This document shows, piece by piece, positions 18,813 to 26,749 of a DNA stretch of 64,000 bases (position 1 is its first letter; every line of letters begins with the position of its first letter). The notes beneath the pieces are model-generated. The model was not told the origin of the DNA, did not search any database, and was given only the letters and a program-made list of their open reading frames with translations. The translations under genes and the position numbers were made by a program. This DNA comes from JAWVFM01 sp963739355 (GTDB lineage: Bacteria > Actinomycetota > Thermoleophilia > Solirubrobacterales > 70-9): contig CAVUAD010000007.1 in the NCBI GenBank assembly GCA_963739355.1, forward strand, positions 806,001-870,000, written 5' to 3'.

Positions 18813-19486
18813 ATCCGGACGCCGCCGACCCCGGGACCCAGGTTGCCGGCGCCGAGGGGGACGGCGTCGAAGAACGCCTTTCGCTCGGCGTTGCCGCGCG
18901 GCTGTCGCGCTACCTCCAGGTCCTGATCCAGGCCAGGAAGATGGACAAGGAGACGATCTCCTCGCAGGAGCTCGCCGCCTACACCCACATCAACTCCACC
19001 CAGATCCGCCGCGACCTTTCCGGCTTCGGGAAGTTCGGAAAGCGCGGGGTCGGCTACCGGGTGGAGTTCCTGGTGGGGGAGATCCGCAAGATCCTCCGCA
19101 CCTCGGGCCAGCACAACATCGTCCTCTTCGGCGCGGGCAACCTGGGCCAGGCGATCGCCTCGTCCGACATCTTCGGCGATCATGGCTTTCAGATCGTCGC
19201 CATCTTCGACGTCGACTCGGATCTCGTCGGTGACGACTACGGCGGGGTCCCTGTGCGCGACCTCTCCGAGCTCGAGTCGGTGGTGGAAGAGGAGGAGGTC
19301 GTCGTCGGCGTTCTCGCTGTCCCCTCCGACGCGGCGCAGGGAGTCGCCGACCGCCTGGTTGGCGCCGGCGTGAAGATCATCTTCAACTACTCCGAACGCC
19401 TGCTCACGGTCCCCCCGGAGGTGACGGTGCACACCTCGAGCCCCGCGGTGGACCTGCTCTACGCCCTCTACTTCTACCTCGCCTAG
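18809..19486 (+). CDS. rex: redox-sensing transcriptional repressor Rex
   Basis: NADH/NAD+ sensor that represses respiratory and fermentative genes. 225 residues. The N-terminal winged helix (AARLSRYLQVLIQ, INSTQIRRDLSGFGKFGKRGVGY) is followed by a Rossmann domain (NIVLFGAGNLGQAIA) and the C-terminal swapped helix ending DLLYALYFYLA. The first 22 residues are a poorly conserved acidic extension. The GTG overlaps the glutaredoxin stop. I did not find a convincing Rex operator in the upstream intergenic sequence. Confidence 0.96.
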   Translation: MNPDAADPGTQVAGAEGDGVEERLSLGVAARLSRYLQVLIQARKMDKETISSQELAAYTHINSTQIRRDLSGFGKFGKRGVGYRVEFLVGEIRKILRTSGQHNIVLFGAGNLGQAIASSDIFGDHGFQIVAIFDVDSDLVGDDYGGVPVRDLSELESVVEEEEVVVGVLAVPSDAAQGVADRLVGAGVKIIFNYSERLLTVPPEVTVHTSSPAVDLLYALYFYLA

Positions 19487-19496
19487 GGAACCGAGC

Positions 19497-20666
19497 TTGG
19501 CCGAGGTCGGCCTCGACATGAGGAACGTACGGGAGGTCTTCGAAGCTTCGAAGGACTTCACGGTTGGCATCGAGGAGGAGTTCGCGCTGGTCGATCCCCA
19601 GACGCTGGAGCTGGCGCAGCGCTTCACGGACGTGTACGCGGCCTGCCAGGAGGACGAGATCCTCGCGGAGGCCGCGGCCGGCGAGCTGATCGAGGCGGAG
19701 ATCGAGATTCGCTCCGGAAAGGGCGAGACGTTCGCCGAGGCGGTCGAGCGCCAGCAGGAGCCCCGCCGGCGCCTGTTCGCCCTTGCGGAGTCCATGGGGC
19801 TCGCGCTCGCCGCGACGGGCACCCACCCCTGGGCCGACTACCGCGACCAGCGGATCATCGACACGGAGCACTACGCGCGGCTGCGCGAGGAGCTGCGCTG
19901 GGTGGCCCAGCGCAACAGCACGTGGAGCCTTCACGTGCACGTCGGCGTCCAGGGCGCGGACCGGGCCGTCGCGGTCTGCGACCACCTGCGGGGAGTGCTT
20001 CCGCAGCTGCTCGCTCTCTCGGGGAACTCGCCGTTCGTCGACGGCCTCGACACCGGTCTTCACTCGGCGCGGACTCAGGTCTTCACGCGCACGTTTCCAC
20101 GCTGCGGCGTCCACGAGCCGTTCGGGGACTTCGCCGCATACGCGGACTTCGTCGACCTGCTCACGCGTACCGGCACGATCGTCGAGGCCACGCAGCTGTG
20201 GTGGAGCGTGCGCCCGCACCACCGCTTCGGCACGGTCGAGCTGCGGATCTGCGACGCGCAGTCGAACGGCGCTGAGAGCACGGCGCTCGCGGGCATGATC
20301 GTCGCCTGCATCGCCCAGGCCGCGGTCGACTACGACGCCGGCTGCCTCGCGACGCCGCTCCGCCAGCGCGAGGTCGAGGAGAACCTGTGGCGGGCGATCC
20401 GCCATGGGCTCGAGGGGGAGATGCTCGACTTCACCACCGGGCAGCTGATTTCCACGCGAGCCGCAATCGAGGCGCTGGTGGAGTGGACGGCGCCGGTCAG
20501 GTCGGAACTCGGCATCGACACCAGGATTCCCGAGCGAAACGGAGCGCAGCGCGCTCGCGCGGCCCTCGAGGACGGTGCGTCGCTGCGCGAGGTCTACGCC
20601 GCGGGGATCGAGGAGGCCCGCACGACCTACGTGACCGGCCCCGCTGTCCCTAGAGTGTCGGCGTGA
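19497..20666 (+). CDS. carboxylate-amine ligase, YbdK/GCS2 family
   Basis: About 389 residues of the glutamate-cysteine ligase 2 fold. TVGIEEEFALVDPQTLEL is the family N-terminal motif, LAATGTHPWADYRDQRI and WSLHVHVGV supply active-site His, and TVELRICDAQSN is near the C-terminus. Family members have weak gamma-glutamylcysteine ligase activity; the physiological amine is often unknown. A TTG 10 bases after rex is taken as start; an ATG 7 codons on is possible. Proximity to Rex and a glutaredoxin suggests thiol metabolism. Confidence 0.88.
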   Translation: MAEVGLDMRNVREVFEASKDFTVGIEEEFALVDPQTLELAQRFTDVYAACQEDEILAEAAAGELIEAEIEIRSGKGETFAEAVERQQEPRRRLFALAESMGLALAATGTHPWADYRDQRIIDTEHYARLREELRWVAQRNSTWSLHVHVGVQGADRAVAVCDHLRGVLPQLLALSGNSPFVDGLDTGLHSARTQVFTRTFPRCGVHEPFGDFAAYADFVDLLTRTGTIVEATQLWWSVRPHHRFGTVELRICDAQSNGAESTALAGMIVACIAQAAVDYDAGCLATPLRQREVEENLWRAIRHGLEGEMLDFTTGQLISTRAAIEALVEWTAPVRSELGIDTRIPERNGAQRARAALEDGASLREVYAAGIEEARTTYVTGPAVPRVSA

Positions 20667-21109
20667 TGGAAGCGGGAGCCGGATCGCCCGGCGAGGGGAA
20701 GGTGCCGAGCCAGGAGGAGCTCCAGGCCCAGATCGAGGAGCAGCTCTCCAAGGTCCGCGTCCATGACCTGCTGCTGGAGAGCGTGGTCGGGATCCTCAAC
20801 CTGTCGGCTCGCCGGATCGCCAAGCCCGACGAGCGCGACCTGGACCAGGCCCGCCTCGGCATCGATGCCGTCCGCGCCGTGGTCGACCTGCTCGAGCCGG
20901 AGCCCGCCAAGGCCGTTCGCGACGCGCTGTCGGAGCTGCAGATGCTCTACGCGCGCGAGGCCGGTGGAGGCGGAGCCGCCGAGGGCGGCGAGGAGGAGCC
21001 TTCCGAGCCCGGTGAGGAGCCCTCGCCGAAATCGCCGGAGCCGCAGCGGTCGCGCGCCGAGGGCGACCTGCCTCCGCGTCTCTGGACGCCTCCAGGTTCC
21101 TCCGGGTAA
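20663..21109 (+). CDS. DUF1844-like small protein with acidic proline-rich tail
   Basis: 148 residues. Residues 18-95 match the helical layout of DUF1844 (VHDLLLESVVGILNLSARRI, then DLDQARLGIDAVRAVVDLLE and ALSELQMLYAREA). The last 50 residues are Glu/Pro/Ser-rich and probably disordered. The GTG overlaps the ybdK stop, and TAGAGT lies 6 bases upstream, so it may also be expressed from its own leaderless promoter. Function unknown; family assignment moderate. Confidence 0.65.
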   Translation: MMEAGAGSPGEGKVPSQEELQAQIEEQLSKVRVHDLLLESVVGILNLSARRIAKPDERDLDQARLGIDAVRAVVDLLEPEPAKAVRDALSELQMLYAREAGGGGAAEGGEEEPSEPGEEPSPKSPEPQRSRAEGDLPPRLWTPPGSSG

Positions 21110-21177
21110 CGCCGGCGCTGCGGGGCTTGGGAAGGCGCCTCGCGGGGTACCGCCCCGCTACTATCCCCGCGCTTTTC

Positions 21178-21211
21178 GCGGCCGGACGCCCCTCCGGCCG
21201 CTTGTGTGTTT
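21178..21211 (+). terminator. hairpin terminator before hppA
   Basis: 9-bp GC stem (GCGGCCGGA / TCCGGCCGC) with a 6-base loop, directly followed by TTGTGTGTTT. It should end the rex-ybdK operon and isolates hppA. Confidence 0.65.
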
Positions 21212-21237
21212 ACGAATAGCTCAGAGAGGATCAAGAC

Positions 21238-23316
21238 TTGACGAAGTTCCTGACCGACTACGGCGTCGTCGTCGCCCTCGCGTGCGCCGGCGTCGGGGTT
21301 CTCTACGGCGCGATCATCACCCGCCGCCTGCTCGCGCTCTCGCCGGGCAACGACCGCATGCAGGAGATCTCCGGCGCCGTCCAGGAGGGGGCGAAGGCCT
21401 ACCTCAGCCGCCAGTACACGATCATCGCCGCGGTCGGGGTGATTGTCGTGGTGCTCGTCGCGCTCGTCCGCGACGTCGACACGGCGATCGGCTTCGTCAT
21501 CGGCGGCGCGCTCTCCGGGGCGGCCGGGTTCATCGGGATGAACGTGTCGGTGCGCTCGAACGCACGGGTCGCCGAGGCGGCGCGCGGTGGCGTCTCGCCG
21601 GCGCTCGACGTCGCCTTCAAGGGTGGCTCGGTCACCGGCCTCCTGGTGGTCGGCATGGCGCTTCTCGGCGTGGCGGGCTACTACGGGATCCTGATCCTCA
21701 CGAACCAGAGCGACAAGGACGCCGTTGAGGCGCTCGTCGGGCTCGGGTTCGGCGGCTCGCTGATCTCCGTCTTCGCCCGTCTGGGCGGCGGCATCTTCAC
21801 GAAGGCCGCCGACGTCGGCGCCGACCTCGTCGGCAAGGTCGAGGCCGGGATTCCCGAGGACGACCCGCGGAACCCGGCGGTCATCGCGGACAACGTCGGC
21901 GACAACGTCGGCGACTGCGCCGGGATGGCGGCCGACCTCTTCGAGACCTACGCGGTGACGTCCGTGGCGGTCATGCTCCTCGGGGTCCTCACCTTCAGCG
22001 ATGCCCGCGAGGCGGCGATCTACCCGCTGGTCATCGGCGGTGTCGCGATTCTCGCGTCGATCGTCGGCGCGCTCTCGGTTCGCACCAAGACCGACAACGT
22101 GGAGGGCGCGCTCTACAAGGGGCTGATCGTCTCCGGCGTCCTGTCGGCGGCGGCGTTCCTGCCGATCACGCACTGGCTGATGGGCAGCCTGACCTACGGC
22201 AGCGCGTCTCGCGCGCTTGCCTCCGACGCCCCGTCGGCAAACGATCTCTGGCTCTGCGGCCTCATTGGCATCGGCGTCACGGCGTTCCTGTTCGTGATCA
22301 CGGACTTCTATACGTCCACGCGCTTCCGGCCGGTGAAGACGATCAGCCAGGCATCGATCACCGGGCACGCGACCAACATTATCCAGGGCCTCGCGCAGGG
22401 CTTCCAGTCCGCCGTCGCCCCGGCTGTCGTCATCGCTCTGGCGATCCTCGGCGCGGACCAGCTGGCCGGCATCTACGGCATCGGCATCGCCGTGATGTCG
22501 CAGCTCTCGCTCTGCGGGTTGATCGTCGCGCTCGACGCGTTCGGGCCGATCACGGACAACGCGGGCGGCATCGCCGAGATGGCCGAGCTGCCCGAGGAGG
22601 TCCGCAACGTGACCGACCCGCTCGACGCCGTCGGCAACACGACGAAGGCCGTCACGAAGGGCTACGCGATCGGCTCCGCTGCCCTGGCCGCGCTGGTGCT
22701 GTTCAGCGCCTTCAAGATCGAGCTCGAGGGCGAGGCGCCCGCCGGGTTCAAATTCGAGGACCTGTTCAGGCTCACGAGCCCGGCGGTCCTGATCGGCCTG
22801 CTGATCGGCGGGATGATGGTCTACCTCTTCGTCGCGTTCGCGATCGAGGCGGTCGGCCGCGCCGGGGGCGAGGTGGTCGAACAGGTACGGAAGCAGTTCC
22901 GGGAGCACCCGGGGATCATGGAGGGCACCGAGAAGCCCGAGTACGGCCAGACGGTGGCCATCGTGACCGCGGCGGCCCAGCGGGAGATGATCCTTCCGTC
23001 GCTGATCCCGATCATCGTCCCGGTGGTCGTGGGGTTGATCTCCGTCGACGCGCTCGGCGGCCTGCTCATCGGCGTGATCGTGGTCGGCCTCTTCATGGCC
23101 CTCTCGATGACCGCCGGCGGCGGCGCCTGGGACAACGCGAAGAAGCTGATCGAGGACGGCGCGTTCGGCGGCAAGGGCTCCGAGGCCCACGCCGCATCGG
23201 TCACCGGCGACACCGTCGGCGACCCCTACAAGGACACCGCCGGACCGGCGATCAACCCGATGATCAAGGTGGCGAACATCGTCGCGATCCTGATCATCCC
23301 CATAGTTCACTTCTAG
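21238..23316 (+). CDS. hppA: K+-independent membrane-bound proton-translocating pyrophosphatase
   Basis: Hydrolyses PPi and pumps H+ across the membrane. 692 residues, about 16 membrane segments. The catalytic loop DVGADLVGKVEAGIPEDDPR starts near residue 192, followed by NVGDNVGDCAGMAADLFETY; the C-terminal DNAKK and DTVGDPYKDTAGP pyrophosphate-binding motifs are present. GNTTKA (Lys470) is the signature of the K+-independent H+-pumping branch; K+-dependent enzymes have Ala there. The TTG start follows AGAGAGG. Expressed as a single gene between two hairpins. Confidence 0.97.
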   Translation: MTKFLTDYGVVVALACAGVGVLYGAIITRRLLALSPGNDRMQEISGAVQEGAKAYLSRQYTIIAAVGVIVVVLVALVRDVDTAIGFVIGGALSGAAGFIGMNVSVRSNARVAEAARGGVSPALDVAFKGGSVTGLLVVGMALLGVAGYYGILILTNQSDKDAVEALVGLGFGGSLISVFARLGGGIFTKAADVGADLVGKVEAGIPEDDPRNPAVIADNVGDNVGDCAGMAADLFETYAVTSVAVMLLGVLTFSDAREAAIYPLVIGGVAILASIVGALSVRTKTDNVEGALYKGLIVSGVLSAAAFLPITHWLMGSLTYGSASRALASDAPSANDLWLCGLIGIGVTAFLFVITDFYTSTRFRPVKTISQASITGHATNIIQGLAQGFQSAVAPAVVIALAILGADQLAGIYGIGIAVMSQLSLCGLIVALDAFGPITDNAGGIAEMAELPEEVRNVTDPLDAVGNTTKAVTKGYAIGSAALAALVLFSAFKIELEGEAPAGFKFEDLFRLTSPAVLIGLLIGGMMVYLFVAFAIEAVGRAGGEVVEQVRKQFREHPGIMEGTEKPEYGQTVAIVTAAAQREMILPSLIPIIVPVVVGLISVDALGGLLIGVIVVGLFMALSMTAGGGAWDNAKKLIEDGAFGGKGSEAHAASVTGDTVGDPYKDTAGPAINPMIKVANIVAILIIPIVHF

Positions 23317-23339
23317 ACGGCAAGCAGGATCACCGGATA

Positions 23340-23415
23340 CGGCCCCGGGGGACGCTTCGCCGTCCAGGCTCGCACCGTCCTCGGCATCCATGCCTGCGGA
23401 TGTCCCCCAGGGCCG
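23340..23415 (+). terminator. long-loop inverted repeat after hppA
   Basis: CGGCCCCGGGGGAC (23340-23353) pairs with GTCCCCCAGGGCCG (23402-23415), one mismatch in 14, across a 48-base loop. There is no T run, so it may be a structured terminator or an RNA element at the hppA 3' end. Confidence 0.45.
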
Positions 23416-23473
23416 CACCCGGCGCTCCTGCTCGCTGAGCTCCGGCAATCTGGCTGAGTAGGCTCGCTCCTCG

Positions 23474-24559
23474 GTGGAATCCGTCGATCTCGAGAGCCTC
23501 ATCAACGTCGCTGACTTCGAGCGCGTCGCGAGCGAGCGGCTCGAGGCAGGGCCCCTCGGGTACTTCGCCGGGGGCGCGGGGGACGAGCGCACGCTGCGGC
23601 GCAACGTCGCGGCGTTCGCGGAGTGGGAGCTGCTGCCGCGGGTGCTCGTGGACGTCGAAGGCGTCGATGCATCGGTCGAGCTCCTGGGGTCCAGGCTGTC
23701 GATGCCTGTCCTGGTGGCGCCGGTGGCGTTCCAGAAGCTCGCGCACGCGGACGGCGAGGAGGGCATGGCGCGCGCCGCCGCGGCCGCGGGGACTGTGATG
23801 ACGCTCTCCACGATCGCCACTGCCACGCCGGCCGGCGTTGCGCAGGCCGCGCCGGAGGGCGACCGCTGGTTCCAGCTCTACTGCTTCCGTGACCGCGGCG
23901 TCACCGAGGCGCTGATGGCGGAGGCGGCGGAGTCCGGGTACCGGGCCATCGCGCTCACGGTCGACGCGCCCTTCGCCGGCAAGCGCGAGCGGGACGTGCG
24001 CACCGGGTTCGCCGTCGACATCGGCGCGCCGGCGGTGCAGGCGGCGGTCGGGTCCGACGTGCCGCTCACTCCGAAGGAGGTCTTCGACCTCGTCGACGCC
24101 TCGCTCACCTGGGATCAGCTCGGCGCCCTGGCGGACGGCTGCGAGCTTCCGGTGCTCGTGAAGGGGATCCACGCCGCCGCTGACGCCGAGCTCGCGATCG
24201 AGCACGGCGCCGGCGGGATCGTCGTCTCCAACCACGGCGGCCGCCAGCTCGACGGCGTGCCGGCAACGATCGACATGCTCCACGCGATCACGGAGGCCGT
24301 CGACGGGCGCGTGCCGGTGTTGATGGACGGCGGGATCAGGCGGGGCACGGACGTGCTGGTCGCGCTCGCGCTCGGGGTGGACGCGGTGCTGGTCGGCCGG
24401 CCGGCGCTCTGGGGGCTTGCCGCCGGAGGCGAGGCGGGGGCACGGAGGGTCCTCGAGCTGCTGCGGGCAGAGGTCGAGCTCGGCCTGGCTTTGCTCGGCT
24501 GCCCGACGCCGGGCGACGTTCTCCACGGCCACGTCCGCAGGCGCGACCCGCGACCCTAA
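23474..24559 (+). CDS. FMN-dependent alpha-hydroxy-acid oxidase/dehydrogenase
   Basis: 361 residues of the lactate/glycolate oxidase family. FMN and active-site features: PLGYFAGGAGDERTLRRN, MPVLVAPVAFQKLAHADGE, WFQLYCF, ALTVDAPFAGKRERDVR, the catalytic-loop His in VVSNHGGRQLDGVPATID, and VLMDGGIRRGTDVLVALALG, GRPALWGLA for phosphate binding. It oxidises a 2-hydroxy acid, probably L-lactate or a relative; substrate unproven. TAGGCT lies 9 bases before the GTG, so the message is probably leaderless. Confidence 0.92.
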   Translation: MESVDLESLINVADFERVASERLEAGPLGYFAGGAGDERTLRRNVAAFAEWELLPRVLVDVEGVDASVELLGSRLSMPVLVAPVAFQKLAHADGEEGMARAAAAAGTVMTLSTIATATPAGVAQAAPEGDRWFQLYCFRDRGVTEALMAEAAESGYRAIALTVDAPFAGKRERDVRTGFAVDIGAPAVQAAVGSDVPLTPKEVFDLVDASLTWDQLGALADGCELPVLVKGIHAAADAELAIEHGAGGIVVSNHGGRQLDGVPATIDMLHAITEAVDGRVPVLMDGGIRRGTDVLVALALGVDAVLVGRPALWGLAAGGEAGARRVLELLRAEVELGLALLGCPTPGDVLHGHVRRRDPRP

Positions 24560-24631
24560 TCGAACAAACCGTGATCGACCGTATCCCACGCGAGTGCCGG
24601 CGCACGCGCCGTCGTAGATTCTCAGGCGAAT

Positions 24632-26518
24632 ATGGCTGAACGCATCCCCCGCGAATCGTCCCTGCGCCGCGTTCACGGCGTCGGTGCGCTGTTCGCGGCC
24701 GCCTACGGAAACGTCGGCTCGTCCATCTACTACGCGCTCGGCGTGGTGGCCGGCTATGCGCTGGGGCTCACGCCGCTCACCTTCATGATCGCCGGCCTGA
24801 TCTTTGCCGCGACGGCGGCGACGTACATCGAGGCCACGGTCATGTATCCCGAGGCCGGCGGCTCCTCGAGCTTCGCGCGCCACGCGTTCAACGAGCTCGT
24901 CAGCTTCGTCGCCGGCTGGGGCCAGATGCTCAACTACATCATCACCGCGGCGATCTCCGCGTTCGCCGTCCTGCACTACCTGGCGGTCTTCTGGGCCCCG
25001 CTGGGCGAGGCGCCCTGGGACGTGGTCGGGTCGATCACGGTGATCTTCCTGCTCGCAGCCCTCAACGTGAAGGGCACTCAGGAGTCGGCCAAGCTCAACC
25101 TGGTCCTGGCGATCGGCGACCTCATGACCCAGGTGATCCTGGTCGGCATCGGCATCGCGCTGGTGCTGGACCCGCAGACGCTGATCGACAACATCCACCT
25201 CGGGGTTGCGCCGACCTGGGGCAACTTCGCGCTAGGGATCGCGGTGGGGATGGTCGCCTACACGGGGATCGAGACGATCTCGAACATGGCCGAGGAGGCC
25301 AGAGACGCCGAGCGGACGGTCGTTCGCGGCTCGCAACTCGTGGTGATCGCCGTCATCGGCCTTTACGCGCTGCTGCCGATCGTCGCCCTGTCGGCCATGC
25401 CGGTCACGCAGAACGCCGCGGGTCACTACACGACCGAGCTCGGCTCGAAGTTCGCCAACGACCCGGTGCTCGGCATCGTCGAGAACCTGGGCCTCTCGAG
25501 CGGGCTGACGAGCGTGCTGCGCTACTACGTCGGCGTCCTGGCCGCGGTCATCCTCCTGATCGCGACGAACGCGGGGCTGATCGGGCTCTCGCGCCTCACC
25601 TACTCGATGGGCCACTACCGGCAGCTCCCCGAACGGCTGCGGCAGATCCACCCGAAGTTCGGCACACCGTACGTGGCCATCATCGTGTTCTCGTTCGTCG
25701 CGGCGATCGCGATCCTGCCTGGCCAGCTGGCGTTCCTGGCGACGATGTACTCGTTCGGCGCGATGCTCTCGTTCACGATCGCGCACGTCTCGGTCGTGCG
25801 ACTGCGCGTCCGCCAGCGCGAGCGGGAGCGACCGTGGAAACCGTCCGGGAACTTCCACTTCCGCGGCGTCGAGGTGCCGGCGACCGCCGTCTTCGGGGGG
25901 CTCGGCACGTTCTCGGCGTGGATCATCGTGATGGTCCTCGACATCAAGACGCTGGTGGCCGGAGTCGCCTGGATGGCGGTCGGCATCACCGCGTACGTCT
26001 GGTATCGCCGCAACCAGGGGCTGCCGCTCAAGCAGACGGTGAAGGTCGCGACGCTCGCACCGCTGGGCGTGGAGGAGATCGAGTACCGGAGCGTTCTGGT
26101 CCCGTTCGAGTCGGAGACGTACTCGGAGGAGGCGGTCTCCACGGCTGCCTCCCTCGCCGCGCGCCGGCGGGGCGCGATTCACGTGCTGGCGCTCGTCTCC
26201 GTTCCGACCTCGGAGCCGCTGGAGGCGCCGATGAAGAAGGAGGTGAGCGCGGCCCAGAGTCAGATCGAGCGCGCGAAGCTGATCTGCGGCGGCCGGGTCA
26301 CCGGCAGCGTCGAGCGAGTGCGTCCCGGCGAGGGCGGCAAGCGTATCGTCGAGGTCGCGAAGGAGATCAAGGCCACCGCGATCGTCCTCCCGCTCAGCTA
26401 CCGCGCCGGCAAGCCGCAGTGGAACAAGACGATCCAGAGCGTCCTGGCCAAGCGCCCCACGCGTGTCCTGGTCGTGGGCCAGCCGGATCACCAGCTCGGC
26501 GAGCCGGTCCCCGTCTAG
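24632..26518 (+). CDS. APC-superfamily permease with C-terminal universal-stress domain (KimA-like), paralog 1
   Basis: 628 residues: about 12 membrane segments to residue 470 (TM1 with AAAYGNVGSSIYYALGVVAG, the unwound-helix GS motif of APC carriers; ARHAFNELVSFVAGWGQMLNY), then a soluble Usp-like domain at 480-615 (YRSVLVPFESETYSEEAVSTA, AIVLPLSYRAG). This layout is that of the potassium importer KimA and of many 'amino acid permease' annotations. Because a paralog and two TrkA/RCK genes follow at once, potassium is a reasonable substrate; amino acids remain possible. TAGATT lies 11 bases upstream of the ATG. Confidence 0.85.
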   Translation: MAERIPRESSLRRVHGVGALFAAAYGNVGSSIYYALGVVAGYALGLTPLTFMIAGLIFAATAATYIEATVMYPEAGGSSSFARHAFNELVSFVAGWGQMLNYIITAAISAFAVLHYLAVFWAPLGEAPWDVVGSITVIFLLAALNVKGTQESAKLNLVLAIGDLMTQVILVGIGIALVLDPQTLIDNIHLGVAPTWGNFALGIAVGMVAYTGIETISNMAEEARDAERTVVRGSQLVVIAVIGLYALLPIVALSAMPVTQNAAGHYTTELGSKFANDPVLGIVENLGLSSGLTSVLRYYVGVLAAVILLIATNAGLIGLSRLTYSMGHYRQLPERLRQIHPKFGTPYVAIIVFSFVAAIAILPGQLAFLATMYSFGAMLSFTIAHVSVVRLRVRQRERERPWKPSGNFHFRGVEVPATAVFGGLGTFSAWIIVMVLDIKTLVAGVAWMAVGITAYVWYRRNQGLPLKQTVKVATLAPLGVEEIEYRSVLVPFESETYSEEAVSTAASLAARRRGAIHVLALVSVPTSEPLEAPMKKEVSAAQSQIERAKLICGGRVTGSVERVRPGEGGKRIVEVAKEIKATAIVLPLSYRAGKPQWNKTIQSVLAKRPTRVLVVGQPDHQLGEPVPV

Positions 26519-26548
26519 ACGGGCGCCCGCGCCCCTAGAATCGCGCCG

Positions 26549-26749
26549 ATGGCGGCGCCCGGCCCAGACGAGGTCTATCGCGGGGTCACGCGGATCTTCG
26601 CGCTGATCATCCTCGGGTTTGGGCTCGCGATCATCGTGTTGACGATCGCGCACGGGGGCGGCCCGCTTGCCTCGGGTGTGCTGATCGGGATCATCTTCAC
26701 GCTCCTCGGCGCGGGCCGCCTCTACCTCTCGCTGCGGAAACAGGGTTGA
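26549..26749 (+). CDS. small two-span membrane protein between the APC paralogs
   Basis: 66 residues: a short polar start, then IFALIILGFGLAIIVLTIAH and GVLIGIIFTLLGAGRLYLSL as two membrane spans, ending in a basic tail. TAGAAT lies 7 bases before the ATG, so it starts a leaderless message; the next permease begins in its stop codon (TTGA). It may be an accessory subunit of the permease; unproven. Confidence 0.65.
   Translation: MAAPGPDEVYRGVTRIFALIILGFGLAIIVLTIAHGGGPLASGVLIGIIFTLLGAGRLYLSLRKQG

Noticed and set aside
20947..23826. 959-codon minus-strand frame across hppA
   Set aside because: Same shadow effect; low-complexity Asp/Arg/His product opposite a clear pyrophosphatase gene.
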